The notes under the pieces are model-generated. The model was not told where the DNA came from and made no database searches. It saw only the letters and a list, made by a program, of their open reading frames with translations. Of a stretch of 64,000 bases of DNA, positions 1 to 8,206 are shown piece by piece. A program made the position numbers and the translations under genes. Position 1 is the first letter of the stretch. The number at the start of each line of letters is the position of its first letter. The stretch comes from Pseudomonas sp. B6002 (GTDB taxonomy: Bacteria > Pseudomonadota > Gammaproteobacteria > Pseudomonadales > Pseudomonadaceae), in contig NZ_JACAOY010000027.1 of the NCBI RefSeq assembly GCF_013385985.1, forward strand, positions 102,110-166,109. Direction: 5' to 3'.

Positions 1-64
1 CAGGCATCGGCAAACGTGTAACGGGCGCGAAAGAAAAATATTTCTATCCCTCGGATAAAAACAT

Positions 65-96
65 TTGACTTGCAAATGATAATGATTATTATTGAA
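65..96 (+). promoter_or_regulatory. Promoter of prrF with overlapping Fur box
   Basis: A -35-like TTGACT (65-70) and a -10-like TATTAT (87-92) are separated by 16 bases. GATAATGATTATTATT (78-93) lies over the spacer and -10 and closely matches the Fur consensus GATAATGATAATCATTATC in its first two thirds. Fur with ferrous iron bound here would block the promoter, the known control of PrrF RNAs. Confidence 0.8.
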
Positions 97-98
97 CG

Positions 99-214
99 CA
101 GCTGGTCGCGAGATCAGTCGATAGACCAAGGGACCTTAGGTCGGACTCTTGGAATATCTCCTCATCAGGCTAATCACGGTTTTTGACCCGGCTCTTTGGC
201 CGGGTCTTTTTTTT
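99..214 (+). ncRNA. prrF: PrrF iron-responsive small RNA
   Basis: The sequence carries the recognisable PrrF layout: a 5' hairpin region around CTGGTCGCGAGATCAG, the conserved seed region TATCTCCTCATCAGGCTAAT (155-174), and a GC-rich terminator ending in eight T. In pseudomonads PrrF RNAs are made when iron is scarce, when Fur leaves the promoter, and with Hfq they repress mRNAs of iron-containing proteins such as superoxide dismutase, aconitase and succinate dehydrogenase. The start is inferred from the -10 element and may be off by a few bases. Outside P. aeruginosa the two PrrF copies are usually unlinked, which fits the single copy here; whether it is PrrF1 or PrrF2 cannot be told from this window. 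Confidence 0.88.
185..214 (+). terminator. Rho-independent terminator of prrF
   Basis: The stem GACCCGGC (185-192) pairs with GCCGGGTC (199-206) around a six-base loop and is followed by eight T. Confidence 0.92.
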
Positions 215-485
215 GCCAGTTTCCCTGGCGTGGCTTCAGGCTAATGAAGACTGTGTGTTGCTTGATGGCGCGCATGGTAGCAAAAGACCATCGCCAAAAG
301 AAAGCCGAACGAGCGCTCTAGCCCGGATCTTTAAGAAATAGCGCTTGAGAATCAATCTCATAGATTCTAAGCTGCTGGCGCGTCAAGGATGACGCCCCCT
401 CCCCATGCAACAATTTTGCATCAAGATTTTGCCCGACTCCTGTGTAAGATATCTGCCACAACACAGCTAATCAGGCGACCCGACC
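215..485. other. Intergenic region between prrF and the carboxypeptidase gene
   Basis: No convincing gene is seen here. A 25-codon reading frame (244-321) lacks a good ribosome binding site. The stretch TTGAGAATCAATCTCAT near 345-361 resembles half of a Fur site but does not match the full 19-base consensus. Confidence 0.4.
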
Positions 486-1637
486 ATGACCGTGGCCTTG
501 ACCTCCATCAAGATCAGCACCGACTTCGACAGCGGCAACATCCAGGTCCTGGATGCCAGCGACGCCTATCAGTTGCTGCTGGCGATCAAACCCGACACCC
601 GTAGCCCACATTTCCAATGGTTCCACTTCAAGGCCGAAGGCATGCATGTGGGCCACACCCACACCTTCCGCCTAAGCAATGCGGGCCAGTCTTCGTATAA
701 GCATGCGTGGAGCGGCTACAACGCAGTGGCGTCCTACGACCATATCAACTGGTTCCGTGTGCCCACGCGTTTTGATGGCGAGATCCTGCACATCAGCCTG
801 GAAACCCGCGAAAAGCACGCCTGGGTCGCCTACTTCGAACCCTATAGCCGCGAGCGCCATGACTGGCTGATCGAGCAGGCCCTGAACGGTGCCGGCACCC
901 AGTTGCTGGCCACCGGCAAGAGTGCCGAAGGCCGTGACATCCAGTTGCTGCGCCGGGGCAAAGGTGGCGAAGGTCGCCGCAACGTGTGGATCATTGCCCA
1001 GCAACACCCTGGCGAACACATGGCCGAATGGTTCATGGAAGGCATCATCGAGCGCCTGCAACAGGACGGTGACGCCGAGCTGAAAAAGCTCCTGTCCGTG
1101 GCCGACCTGTACCTGATCCCCAACATGAACCCCGACGGCGCCTTCCACGGCCACCTGCGCACCAACGCCATGGGCCAGGACCTCAACCGTGCCTGGCAGA
1201 GCGCCAGCCAGGAAATCAGCCCGGAAGTGCTGTTCGCCCAGCAGCAAATGGATAAGTACGGCGTGGACCTGTTCCTCGACATCCACGGTGACGAAGAAAT
1301 CCCCTACGTCTTCACCGCAGGCTGCGAGGGCAACCCGGGCTACACCCCGCGTATCGAAGGCCTTGAAAAACATTTCCGCAGCCACTTGAGCGCCCTCACC
1401 CGCGACTTCCAGACCGCCCACGGCTACACCCGCGACCTGCCGGGCGAAGCCAACATGACCCTGGCCTGCAACGCCGTTGGCCAGAAGTACGACTGCCTGT
1501 CCCTGACCCTGGAAATGCCGTTCAAGGACAACGACGACGCGCCCAACCCGAAAACCGGCTGGTCCGGTGAGCGCTCCAAGCAGTTGGGCAAGGACGTATT
1601 GAGCACGGTCGCCGACATCGTGACCATCCTGCGCTAA
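486..1637 (+). CDS. M14 family zinc carboxypeptidase (cytosolic carboxypeptidase-like)
   Basis: A 383-residue predicted cytosolic peptidase of the M14 family, resembling the bacterial relatives of eukaryotic cytosolic carboxypeptidases that trim C-terminal residues. The N-terminal ~125 residues look like the beta-sandwich domain typical of this branch. The catalytic part shows the zinc ligands in QQHPGEHMAEW (HxxE), the substrate-site NMNPDG, the third zinc ligand in DIHGDEE, and a candidate catalytic Glu in LTLEMPF. No signal peptide is seen. It stands alone, downstream of prrF on the same strand with ~270 bases between, so it probably has its own promoter. A REP element follows the stop codon. 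The natural substrate is unknown. Confidence 0.85.
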   Translation: MTVALTSIKISTDFDSGNIQVLDASDAYQLLLAIKPDTRSPHFQWFHFKAEGMHVGHTHTFRLSNAGQSSYKHAWSGYNAVASYDHINWFRVPTRFDGEILHISLETREKHAWVAYFEPYSRERHDWLIEQALNGAGTQLLATGKSAEGRDIQLLRRGKGGEGRRNVWIIAQQHPGEHMAEWFMEGIIERLQQDGDAELKKLLSVADLYLIPNMNPDGAFHGHLRTNAMGQDLNRAWQSASQEISPEVLFAQQQMDKYGVDLFLDIHGDEEIPYVFTAGCEGNPGYTPRIEGLEKHFRSHLSALTRDFQTAHGYTRDLPGEANMTLACNAVGQKYDCLSLTLEMPFKDNDDAPNPKTGWSGERSKQLGKDVLSTVADIVTILR

Positions 1638-1642
1638 CCCTT

Positions 1643-1726
1643 TGTAGGAGCCGGCTTGCCGGCGATGAGGCCCTTGATAACAGCAAGAATTTCAAGGACG
1701 CCATCGCCGGCAAGCCGGGTCCTACA
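1643..1726. repeat. REP inverted pair (GGAGCCGGCTTGCC type)
   Basis: TGTAGGAGCCGGCTTGCCGG and an imperfect reverse copy ending GGTCCTACA face each other across ~35 bases, the REPIN arrangement. It sits between two convergent genes. Confidence 0.88.
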
Positions 1727-1729
1727 CGG

Positions 1730-2269
1730 TCAGCGTTTGCTGCCGGTCATGCTTTGCAGCACACCATCACGTCGGATCAGCCCGTGGAACAACGCCGCCG
1801 CCAGGTGCAACAACACTGTCAGGAACAACAGGTAGGCGAGAAAGCCGTGGGCCTTGCGCAACACCGCAAACAACGGCGCATTGGCACCCACCAAGGCTGG
1901 CAACTGCACCGAGCTGCTGAGCATCACCGGGTCGCCCGCCGCTGAGATCATCGCCCAGCCCAGCACCGGCAACACCAGCATCAACGCGTACAGCACGATA
2001 TGGGACGCCTTGGCTGCCAACACTTGCCACAGTGGCAAGTCAACCGGCAACGGCGGCTGACGCGTCGAAAACCTTACCACCAAGCGCACGATCACCAGAG
2101 CCAGAATCGCGATCCCCAGCGGTTTGTGCAGGTGGATCAGCCATTCATGGCGCTCCGACACCGATGCCACCATGCCCGCGCCGATAAACAGCATCGCGAT
2201 GATCATCAACGCCATCAGCCAGTGCAGCAAGCGCGCCAGAGGGGCGAAAAACCGCGGTTGAACATTCAT
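1730..2269 (-). CDS. Cytochrome b561 family membrane protein
   Basis: A 179-residue protein with four predicted transmembrane helices and histidines placed for two b-type hemes (RLLHWLMALM, EWLIHLHKPLG, AHGFLAYLLF, TVLLHLAAALFH). Members carry electrons in the inner membrane, often from quinol, and some act as superoxide:quinone oxidoreductases (CybB). The start overlaps the stop of the catalase gene by four bases (ATGA), so the two are translationally coupled. The pairing suggests peroxide or superoxide defence under the neighbouring ECF sigma factor. That role is inferred from context. Confidence 0.85.
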   Translation of the reverse strand: MNVQPRFFAPLARLLHWLMALMIIAMLFIGAGMVASVSERHEWLIHLHKPLGIAILALVIVRLVVRFSTRQPPLPVDLPLWQVLAAKASHIVLYALMLVLPVLGWAMISAAGDPVMLSSSVQLPALVGANAPLFAVLRKAHGFLAYLLFLTVLLHLAAALFHGLIRRDGVLQSMTGSKR

Positions 2270-3348
2270 GGCTTCGACTCCTGAGGGGCACTGTGCAAGG
2301 GGCTGACTTCACCGGCACGACGCAAGTACGAACTGGCATACGCAGCCGAGCGTGCCGCCAGCAGCGGGTCGTTGGAAGCCTCGATACCACTGGGTAGAAC
2401 CAGCGGATCGAAGTTGATATCACGGCAATCGCCGTCCGCTTGCGGTTGACTGCCCTGCAACACCAGGGTGCCGGCGTTCAACACCTTGTGTTCACCGCTC
2501 CAGGCCTTGCTGGCATCGTCCAGTGGGTCGCCAGGGTTGGCCAACGTCATGTTCAACTGCCAGCGCAACGGCCCCGAGGCCAGGCGCTGCACCAGGTCTT
2601 TTTCGAGGAAGTCGCTGCCTGCCGGAGCAACGTCGCCCGGCGCGTCCTGGCTTTGTGGCACTACGCCCCACCGCACTGCCTGGCGCTTGCCATCGGCACT
2701 CACCAGGAAAAACGCGTTGATCCCGTTATAGGTTTCCGTCGCGTAGCTGGCGGACGGCTTGGCCGTCTTGACCCACGCCAAAAACGGCGCGGTTTCAGGG
2801 TGCGCGGCAAAGAACGCCGGCATGTTCGCCGGGTTCGGCTTGCCAGTGGCCGGGTCGGGTGCGCCAGCCTGGAGCATCTGGTAGAACGCCTGCGGCGTGC
2901 CCACCGGGAACACCGGCATGCTGTTCATCCCGGTGCGCCACTGCTGACCGTTGGCCTGGCTGAACTGCAACGCAAAACTGCGGATTGGCACGCTGCTGTC
3001 CGGCGCGTAAGGGTTACCGCTGGGCAAGGCAAACCGACCAATCACCGGGGTCCTGGCCTCGCTGAACACCTGGGCGCTGGAGTAGGCACGCGCCTCTGGG
3101 CTGCTCTCGAAGTAACCCGCCACGCACACACCTTTGGCATGGTTACGCCGGAAGCCCGGGTGGATGCCGTTATTGGTTTCCAGGGCATTGACCAGGGTCT
3201 TGGGCCGCAGGCGCTGTGGGTCGAGTGTGCCGTTGACGTAGGCAAATGCCCCGGCAACGACCGCAACCACGGCACCGATACCGATGAGCCGTGCGATCAG
3301 GCTCGCCGTGCTCAACGGGGGACGCGGCGGTGATGAGTGATCTACCAT
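2266..3348 (-). CDS. Catalase-family peroxidase, SrpA-like
   Basis: A 360-residue minimal catalase-fold protein. An N-terminal hydrophobic helix (about residues 18-40, LIARLIGIGAVVAVVAGAFA) should export or anchor it in the periplasm. The distal histidine is in RNHAKGVCVAG, and the candidate proximal heme tyrosine is near the C-terminus in ARSAAYASSYLRR (RxxAY pattern). At this length it lacks the extra domains of classical catalases; relatives act mainly as organic or hydrogen peroxide peroxidases. It is first in an operon with the cytochrome b561 gene and is transcribed from the minus-strand ECF-type promoter at 3403-3429. Electrons could come from the cytochrome, which is inference. Confidence 0.87.
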   Translation of the reverse strand: MVDHSSPPRPPLSTASLIARLIGIGAVVAVVAGAFAYVNGTLDPQRLRPKTLVNALETNNGIHPGFRRNHAKGVCVAGYFESSPEARAYSSAQVFSEARTPVIGRFALPSGNPYAPDSSVPIRSFALQFSQANGQQWRTGMNSMPVFPVGTPQAFYQMLQAGAPDPATGKPNPANMPAFFAAHPETAPFLAWVKTAKPSASYATETYNGINAFFLVSADGKRQAVRWGVVPQSQDAPGDVAPAGSDFLEKDLVQRLASGPLRWQLNMTLANPGDPLDDASKAWSGEHKVLNAGTLVLQGSQPQADGDCRDINFDPLVLPSGIEASNDPLLAARSAAYASSYLRRAGEVSPLHSAPQESKP

Positions 3349-3402
3349 GAAGAAACTCCAGGGCCAAAGGCCTTAGGGGTGGAACATAAGGTCGGAGCAT
3401 TA

Positions 3403-3429
3403 AGACGAACGCCGATCTGCTCTATTCCC
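3403..3429 (-). promoter_or_regulatory. ECF-type promoter of the catalase-cytochrome operon
   Basis: Read on the minus strand, GGGAATA (3429-3423) is followed after exactly 15 bases by CGTCT (3407-3403). The same motif and spacing occur on the plus strand at 3456-3482, in front of the sigma gene. It does not resemble a sigma-70 promoter. Confidence 0.7.
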
Positions 3430-3455
3430 TGGCCCTGGATTTATTTTTGGGAGCG

Positions 3456-3482
3456 GGGAATAACCTTCAACGCCGGACGTCT
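3456..3482 (+). promoter_or_regulatory. ECF-type promoter of the sigma/anti-sigma operon
   Basis: GGGAATA (3456-3462), 15 bases, then CGTCT (3478-3482), 34 bases upstream of the sigma gene start. It is the mirror of the divergent catalase promoter, which suggests autoregulation by the sigma factor. Confidence 0.7.
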
Positions 3483-3516
3483 CTCTAGTCCCAGCGTAGT
3501 GATCAGCCAGCCGACC

Positions 3517-4023
3517 ATGCATGAACTCGACGAACAGTTACGTGAACTCATCCCCAGGTTGCGGCGCTTTGCCGTGTCCCTGACCCGTAACGCCAGCAGC
3601 GCCGACGACCTGGTGCAATCGACCCTGGAACGGGCGATCATCCGCTGGGCCGACAAACGCCTCGAAGGCGACCTGCGCGCCTGGCTGTTCTCGATCCTCT
3701 ACCGCCAGTTCCTTGATGCGCACCGTCGCAGCCGGCGCTATGCGCGCATGCTCGAATTCTTCACCGGCCGCGATGATGCGCAACCGTCAGTCGAACGCAC
3801 GGTGATGGCCCAATCGACCCTGCAAGCCTTCGACCGACTCAACACCGAACAGCGCGCCTTGCTGCTGTGGGTGTCGGTCGAAGGCTTGAGCTACAAGGAG
3901 GTCGCCGAGATCCTCGACGTGCCCGTCGGCACCGTGATGTCGCGCCTGTCCAGGGCGCGCCAAGCCTTGCGTCAACTCAGTGATGGCGAAATAGCCAGCC
4001 CTTCCCTGCGGATACTCAAATGA
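3517..4023 (+). CDS. ECF RNA polymerase sigma factor
   Basis: A 168-residue extracytoplasmic-function sigma factor with region 2 (about residues 10-75, including SADDLVQSTLERAI and LFSILYRQFLD) and region 4 (about 100-155, including WVSVEGLSYKEVAEILDVPV and GTVMSRLSRARQALR). The ATG at 3517 is chosen because region 2 begins right after it; the frame is open further upstream only across the promoter. It overlaps the anti-sigma gene by four bases (ATGA). Divergent catalase and cytochrome b561 genes share its promoter motif, so it very likely controls itself and an oxidative-stress operon. ECF factors linked to catalase and cytochrome b561 genes form a recurring group in Proteobacteria; the exact group number was not checked. 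Confidence 0.9.
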   Translation: MHELDEQLRELIPRLRRFAVSLTRNASSADDLVQSTLERAIIRWADKRLEGDLRAWLFSILYRQFLDAHRRSRRYARMLEFFTGRDDAQPSVERTVMAQSTLQAFDRLNTEQRALLLWVSVEGLSYKEVAEILDVPVGTVMSRLSRARQALRQLSDGEIASPSLRILK

Positions 4024-4769
4024 TCAGCCTGCCCCCCAGCGAACGCGATTTGCATGCCTACGTCGATCACCAACTGCTGGAGAGTGATCGCCGTGTGCTC
4101 GAAACCTACCTGGCTGCCCAACCCGACGTTGCCGCCCAGGTCCAGGCCTGGCAACAGGATGCGCAATTACTGCGCGCCTCATTGAGTGGTACTTTGCAGC
4201 AACCGGCCAACCCCAAGCTGGACCCCGCGCTGATTCGCCAGCGCATCCGGCATCAGTCCCGTCGCCACCTGGCAACGGCCGCCGTGTTGCTGATAGCCGT
4301 CAGCCTTGGCGGCGTTGGCGGCTGGCATGCCCGCGAGGTCACTCAACCGCCGATGTTGCCGATGGCCGATGCGATGCAAGCGTTTCGCCTGTTTGCCCAG
4401 GACGGCATCATGCCCGCCGACTACAACACTCAGGGCAACAGCAATATGCAGGCCTGGCTCGACCGCTATTTCAACCAGGCCCATCGTTTGCCCGACCTCA
4501 GCGCCTCCGGTTTCACACCGGTCAGCGGGCGCCTGCTGACCACCGAATCCGGGGCGGCGGCGATGGTGGTGTATGAAAACCGTGAAGGCCACAAGATCAG
4601 TTTCTATATTCGCCCACCGGGCCCGGAGAACAACTTTCTGCCCCGGGGCAGCCGCAGCGCCGACGGTTTGCAGGCCGAATACTGGTCCGGCGCCGGCTAC
4701 AACTATGCGATGGTCAGCCCCAACGATGAACCGACCGCGCGGCTGATCAAGCAGACGATCAAGTTCTAG
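4020..4769 (+). CDS. Membrane-anchored anti-sigma factor
   Basis: A 249-residue protein that should hold the upstream sigma factor inactive at the inner membrane. The N-terminal cytosolic domain (residues 1-55, starting MISLPPSERDLHAYVDHQLL) is the usual anti-sigma helical fold without the HxxxCxxC zinc motif. One transmembrane helix follows (about 83-104, HLATAAVLLIAVSLGGVGGW). A ~145-residue periplasmic domain with no recognised motif makes up the rest and is the likely stress sensor or proteolysis target. It is translationally coupled to the sigma gene. Its end overlaps the convergent fimbrial tip gene by four bases. The ligand or stress is unknown. Confidence 0.85.
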   Translation: MISLPPSERDLHAYVDHQLLESDRRVLETYLAAQPDVAAQVQAWQQDAQLLRASLSGTLQQPANPKLDPALIRQRIRHQSRRHLATAAVLLIAVSLGGVGGWHAREVTQPPMLPMADAMQAFRLFAQDGIMPADYNTQGNSNMQAWLDRYFNQAHRLPDLSASGFTPVSGRLLTTESGAAAMVVYENREGHKISFYIRPPGPENNFLPRGSRSADGLQAEYWSGAGYNYAMVSPNDEPTARLIKQTIKF

Positions 4770-5761
4770 AACCCCACGTCGAGCACCACGTTGTCGAGGT
4801 AGGTACCGCCCGGCGGCGTGGCCTGGTCGGTGTAGATCTTGGCGTTGTAGTTGAACACCTGGCTACCGGTGCCCAGGCCGTTGCCAGGGTTGATATCCGC
4901 CGAAGCGCTGGCGCGCCGCGCCGCGCCGACACTGCCCCAACGGGTGGTGCCGGCACTGACGAAAATATCGTAGGCCAGGTAGTTACCGCTGGACACCATT
5001 TGTCGCCGTCCGCCCACACTGACCGGGTTTTGCCCATCGCTCAGGCCCACGGTGTAGGCACTGCCCTTGGTGCAGGCGACGCTGGCCTGCCCGGTTACCG
5101 TGGAAAACGCGCTGATCACCGGGCCGCTGCCGAATGCAATCGGCGGCGTGGTGATCTGGCAGTCGTTGACCACCGTCATGCTGACCGTCAGCGTCGTCGT
5201 GCCGCTGTTGATATCCCGTCCGGCACAAATCCCCCCCACGCCGATACCCGAGCAGTAGTTCCAGTTCCAGAAAATGCTCAAGGTTTCGGTGTACACCCCT
5301 GCCGCCACATTGCTGCCGGTGAGGGTGCCCAGGTAGAGCGGCAAGGTTTTCGTGCCAGGGCCGAACACCAGGCCGTAGGTCGCCGCGATCCCCCCGGCGC
5401 CACCAAAGTCGAAGGCAGTGCCCCGCGTCATCGGGTAAGACGTGGTGTTGTTGGCATACACCGTGTACTTAATGACATCCCCGGTAGGCCCGACCATCCC
5501 GCCCTGCGTCGAGCCGGTAATGGTGCCGTAAAAATGATCGTTGGAAGCCAGCACTGACAGTACCACCGGCGCACAGCTCAAGCCGGCGTTGGTGGTGGAA
5601 CTGGGCAGGGAGGTGGTGCGCACCGTCATCGAACTTACCGTCGTACCAAAACTGGCTGGCAGGGTACTGACCACCGAACACGCGGCCTGCGCCTGCCCCG
5701 CCACTCCCAGGCTCGCCAGCACCAAGCCTCGCCACAGCCATTCCTTGACCCGCACACGCAC
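4766..5761 (-). CDS. Two-domain spore-coat-U protein, probable fimbrial tip adhesin
   Basis: A 331-residue exported protein (signal peptide about residues 1-26, ending GVAGQAQA) at the distal end of the fimbrial operon. The C-terminal half is a clear spore coat protein U domain (NDCQITTPPIAFGSGPV, then a GTYLDNVVLDVGF end). The N-terminal half holds a diverged, Cys-containing domain expected to be the receptor-binding part. By analogy with CsuE of Acinetobacter and CupE6 of P. aeruginosa, such two-domain subunits cap the fibre and bind surfaces. It starts ten bases after the usher stop. Adhesin function is inferred from position and architecture. Confidence 0.82.
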   Translation of the reverse strand: MRVRVKEWLWRGLVLASLGVAGQAQAACSVVSTLPASFGTTVSSMTVRTTSLPSSTTNAGLSCAPVVLSVLASNDHFYGTITGSTQGGMVGPTGDVIKYTVYANNTTSYPMTRGTAFDFGGAGGIAATYGLVFGPGTKTLPLYLGTLTGSNVAAGVYTETLSIFWNWNYCSGIGVGGICAGRDINSGTTTLTVSMTVVNDCQITTPPIAFGSGPVISAFSTVTGQASVACTKGSAYTVGLSDGQNPVSVGGRRQMVSSGNYLAYDIFVSAGTTRWGSVGAARRASASADINPGNGLGTGSQVFNYNAKIYTDQATPPGGTYLDNVVLDVGF

Positions 5762-5771
5762 ACTCCTTATC

Positions 5772-8165
5772 TCATTGGCACACCAGTGGCCCGATCAGCG
5801 GCACCTGCTCCTGCGTGGTATCCAGTTCAAACATTGCCTGGCAGCTCTTGCCGTCGCCCAGCGTGACGTACAGGGTGTTATGCGCCGCCAGGTTTTCCAG
5901 GTACACCAACCCGTCCCATCCCACGACGGCCACGCCACCGCTTTGCTCGTGACGCACCTGGCTGCCCAGGGGCAAATCCTCATGTTGGGCATCGACGAGG
6001 GTGATACTCGCTGCGATCACCCGGCGCACCGGAAACTCCAGCAGGTAACCACTGCCGCGCCGCACCGCCACGCGCTGCTCCACATTCGGCACTTGCACAT
6101 TGGACGGCAGGTTCAGCGGGTCGATTTCATATTTGGCGCGGTAGTAAGCACTGCTCCACGGCACCAGCAGGTGGCCATTGCGATCGGTTTCGCCCACCAC
6201 CTGGTTTTCGTAGCGCACCGGGACGCCGCTGAAACCGTCGGTGCTCACCACCACAAACGCATCGTTGACGCGGTTAGCGGCGAACACTTGATTGTCCATC
6301 CACACCAGCGACCCGCTGGCATCTGCCCAACGGGTCTCGGCGTCGCTGCTGCCATACACACCCGCTTGCAGCTGCACCGACTGCAGGCGCCAGGTCAGGT
6401 CGGCCTGACGGTAAGCCGGCCCGTCACCGCTGGCGTAACCCAGGTTGTAGCCAACGCCGCCCTCGGCAGGGACTGCACGGCTGTAATTGACGCGCTGTTG
6501 CGTCTGCCCAGCCTGGCTGCGTTCATTGCTCAAGCTGAGGCTGCCGTAGGCGTCGAAGGGAATCACCAATTGCGCTTGCACCGCCCAATTGCTGTCGCCG
6601 ACCTCGCGGTTGGCCGACAGGTAAAAACTGCTGTTGCGCCACAGCGTTTTACTCCAGGTCAGGTTGACTAGTCGGGTTCGCGAATCGTCTGCTGCCTGCA
6701 CATCAAAATAGCCCACACCCAGGCTGCCGAAGTCGTTGAGGTTCAGGCTCAACGTCGCCTGCTGGCTGCGTTTGCTGAGGCTGGCATAGGGTGTGTCTAC
6801 CAGGCTCAAGTCGGCATATTGATCACGGCGTTCCACGCGTTGATAGGACAGGCTGTAACGCTGGCTGCTGTATTGGTAACCCACACTCAGTTGCTGGCCG
6901 GTCCTGCCGTCGAACTGGCTTTGGCTGACGGCGGTATTGAGCACGCCGAAATTACCGATCCGCAGGTTGCCACCCACGCCACCCAGGGTCAGGTCGTTGG
7001 ACGCCTCGGCATGGCTCTCCAAAGTAAACATGTCTGACAGGCCGTAACGAAACGTCCCGCTGGCCACCCCCGGTCCATAGCCAAAGTCACGCACGGTGTA
7101 GTCGCGGCGCAGGTTACCGGCGGCCACCGAAAAATCCGACAGGCCTTTTTGCAACAGCGTGCTGGTAACGTAGAACGGCACCGTGGTCGACACCTGCCGA
7201 CCCAGGGCGTCGGTGGTGACCACCACCGCTTCCCCTGCCCCGTTGATAAAGGGCACGTTCGTCAGCGTGTAGGGCCCCGGCTGCAGGTCGGCACTGCTGG
7301 ATTTATAGCCGTTGATAAACAGGTCCACCGACGACGGCACCGCTGCCTCGCCGGCAAACTGCGGCAGCGGGTACGTCACCAGGTCCGGGCGCACGCCAAA
7401 GTCACGGGATACTTGCACCCCACCCAGACGCACCGAGGTACTCCAGGGCAAGGCGCCGCTGATCACATCGCCCGCTTCGTAGGTCAGCAGGCGTTCGTCG
7501 TCGGAAAACCGCCAGGTGGTGTCATAGCGCCGGTAACCGTTGTCCAGGCTGCTGCCGGCCATCTCGCGGCCAATAGTGGTGCGGTACTGGCCAGTGTTCG
7601 ACAACGTGCCCCAGGTATCGAACAAGCGCACTTCGTTGTAGATGCCGAGGTAAGTGCCGGCGTCATCGGTATCGTTCAGGTAGGCGTCATAGTTGAGCAA
7701 CGCGCCGAAGCTGGTCAGGGCCTGGGTGCGCGGGTAGTTGCTGCGGTTGCCGATAAACTGTTCCGGCAGCCAGGCAGGCGGCACGGTGAGCATCAGGCGC
7801 TGGCCCTGACTGTCGTAATCAGTGTGCATCCCGGGCAGGTTTTCCAAGGCGATATCGCTGGATACTCCGGCAGGCAGCTTCATGCCGATCTCCTGCAACA
7901 CCGACGCCGGCAAGAACAACTGCCCGGCGCGCTGATTGACCGCCACCACGCGGCCGGTATCCATGCTGTTGACCACCAGTTCCAGGAACAACTGCGCATC
8001 GGCTATCGCCTCCATGCTGCTGGGCGGCGGTGGCAGTGGCGCTGCCACACTCAGTGGCACAAACCCAAGGCTCGACAAGCCACCCACTACCCACACCGAT
8101 CGCCATAGACATCGAGCCCGATCGTGGCTCACCAAGGCTTTGTGTCCATCAATGGACATCTCCAT
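5772..8165 (-). CDS. Fimbrial outer membrane usher (archaic chaperone-usher type)
   Basis: A 797-residue usher that forms the outer membrane pore through which pilins are assembled. An N-terminal export segment is visible (WRSVWVVGGLSSLGFVPLSVAA), followed by the chaperone-binding N-domain, a large beta-barrel with a plug domain (GYKSSSADLQPGPYTLTNVP is typical usher sequence), and C-terminal domains ending in GKSCQAMFELD. Length fits the 750-850 residues of the Csu/CupE branch. It lies between the chaperone and tip genes in one operon. The true start may be the Met at residue 3. Confidence 0.93.
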   Translation of the reverse strand: MEMSIDGHKALVSHDRARCLWRSVWVVGGLSSLGFVPLSVAAPLPPPPSSMEAIADAQLFLELVVNSMDTGRVVAVNQRAGQLFLPASVLQEIGMKLPAGVSSDIALENLPGMHTDYDSQGQRLMLTVPPAWLPEQFIGNRSNYPRTQALTSFGALLNYDAYLNDTDDAGTYLGIYNEVRLFDTWGTLSNTGQYRTTIGREMAGSSLDNGYRRYDTTWRFSDDERLLTYEAGDVISGALPWSTSVRLGGVQVSRDFGVRPDLVTYPLPQFAGEAAVPSSVDLFINGYKSSSADLQPGPYTLTNVPFINGAGEAVVVTTDALGRQVSTTVPFYVTSTLLQKGLSDFSVAAGNLRRDYTVRDFGYGPGVASGTFRYGLSDMFTLESHAEASNDLTLGGVGGNLRIGNFGVLNTAVSQSQFDGRTGQQLSVGYQYSSQRYSLSYQRVERRDQYADLSLVDTPYASLSKRSQQATLSLNLNDFGSLGVGYFDVQAADDSRTRLVNLTWSKTLWRNSSFYLSANREVGDSNWAVQAQLVIPFDAYGSLSLSNERSQAGQTQQRVNYSRAVPAEGGVGYNLGYASGDGPAYRQADLTWRLQSVQLQAGVYGSSDAETRWADASGSLVWMDNQVFAANRVNDAFVVVSTDGFSGVPVRYENQVVGETDRNGHLLVPWSSAYYRAKYEIDPLNLPSNVQVPNVEQRVAVRRGSGYLLEFPVRRVIAASITLVDAQHEDLPLGSQVRHEQSGGVAVVGWDGLVYLENLAAHNTLYVTLGDGKSCQAMFELDTTQEQVPLIGPLVCQ

Positions 8166-8206
8166 CCGTTAACACCAGGGGCTGTTCCATGCCCTAACGC
8201 ACTGCT

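Noticed and set aside
244-321. 25-codon frame after prrF
   Set aside because: No good Shine-Dalgarno and no recognisable product; kept only as an uncertain possibility.
345-361. Possible second Fur box
   Set aside because: Only about half of the 19-base consensus matches, and the following gene has no known iron role.
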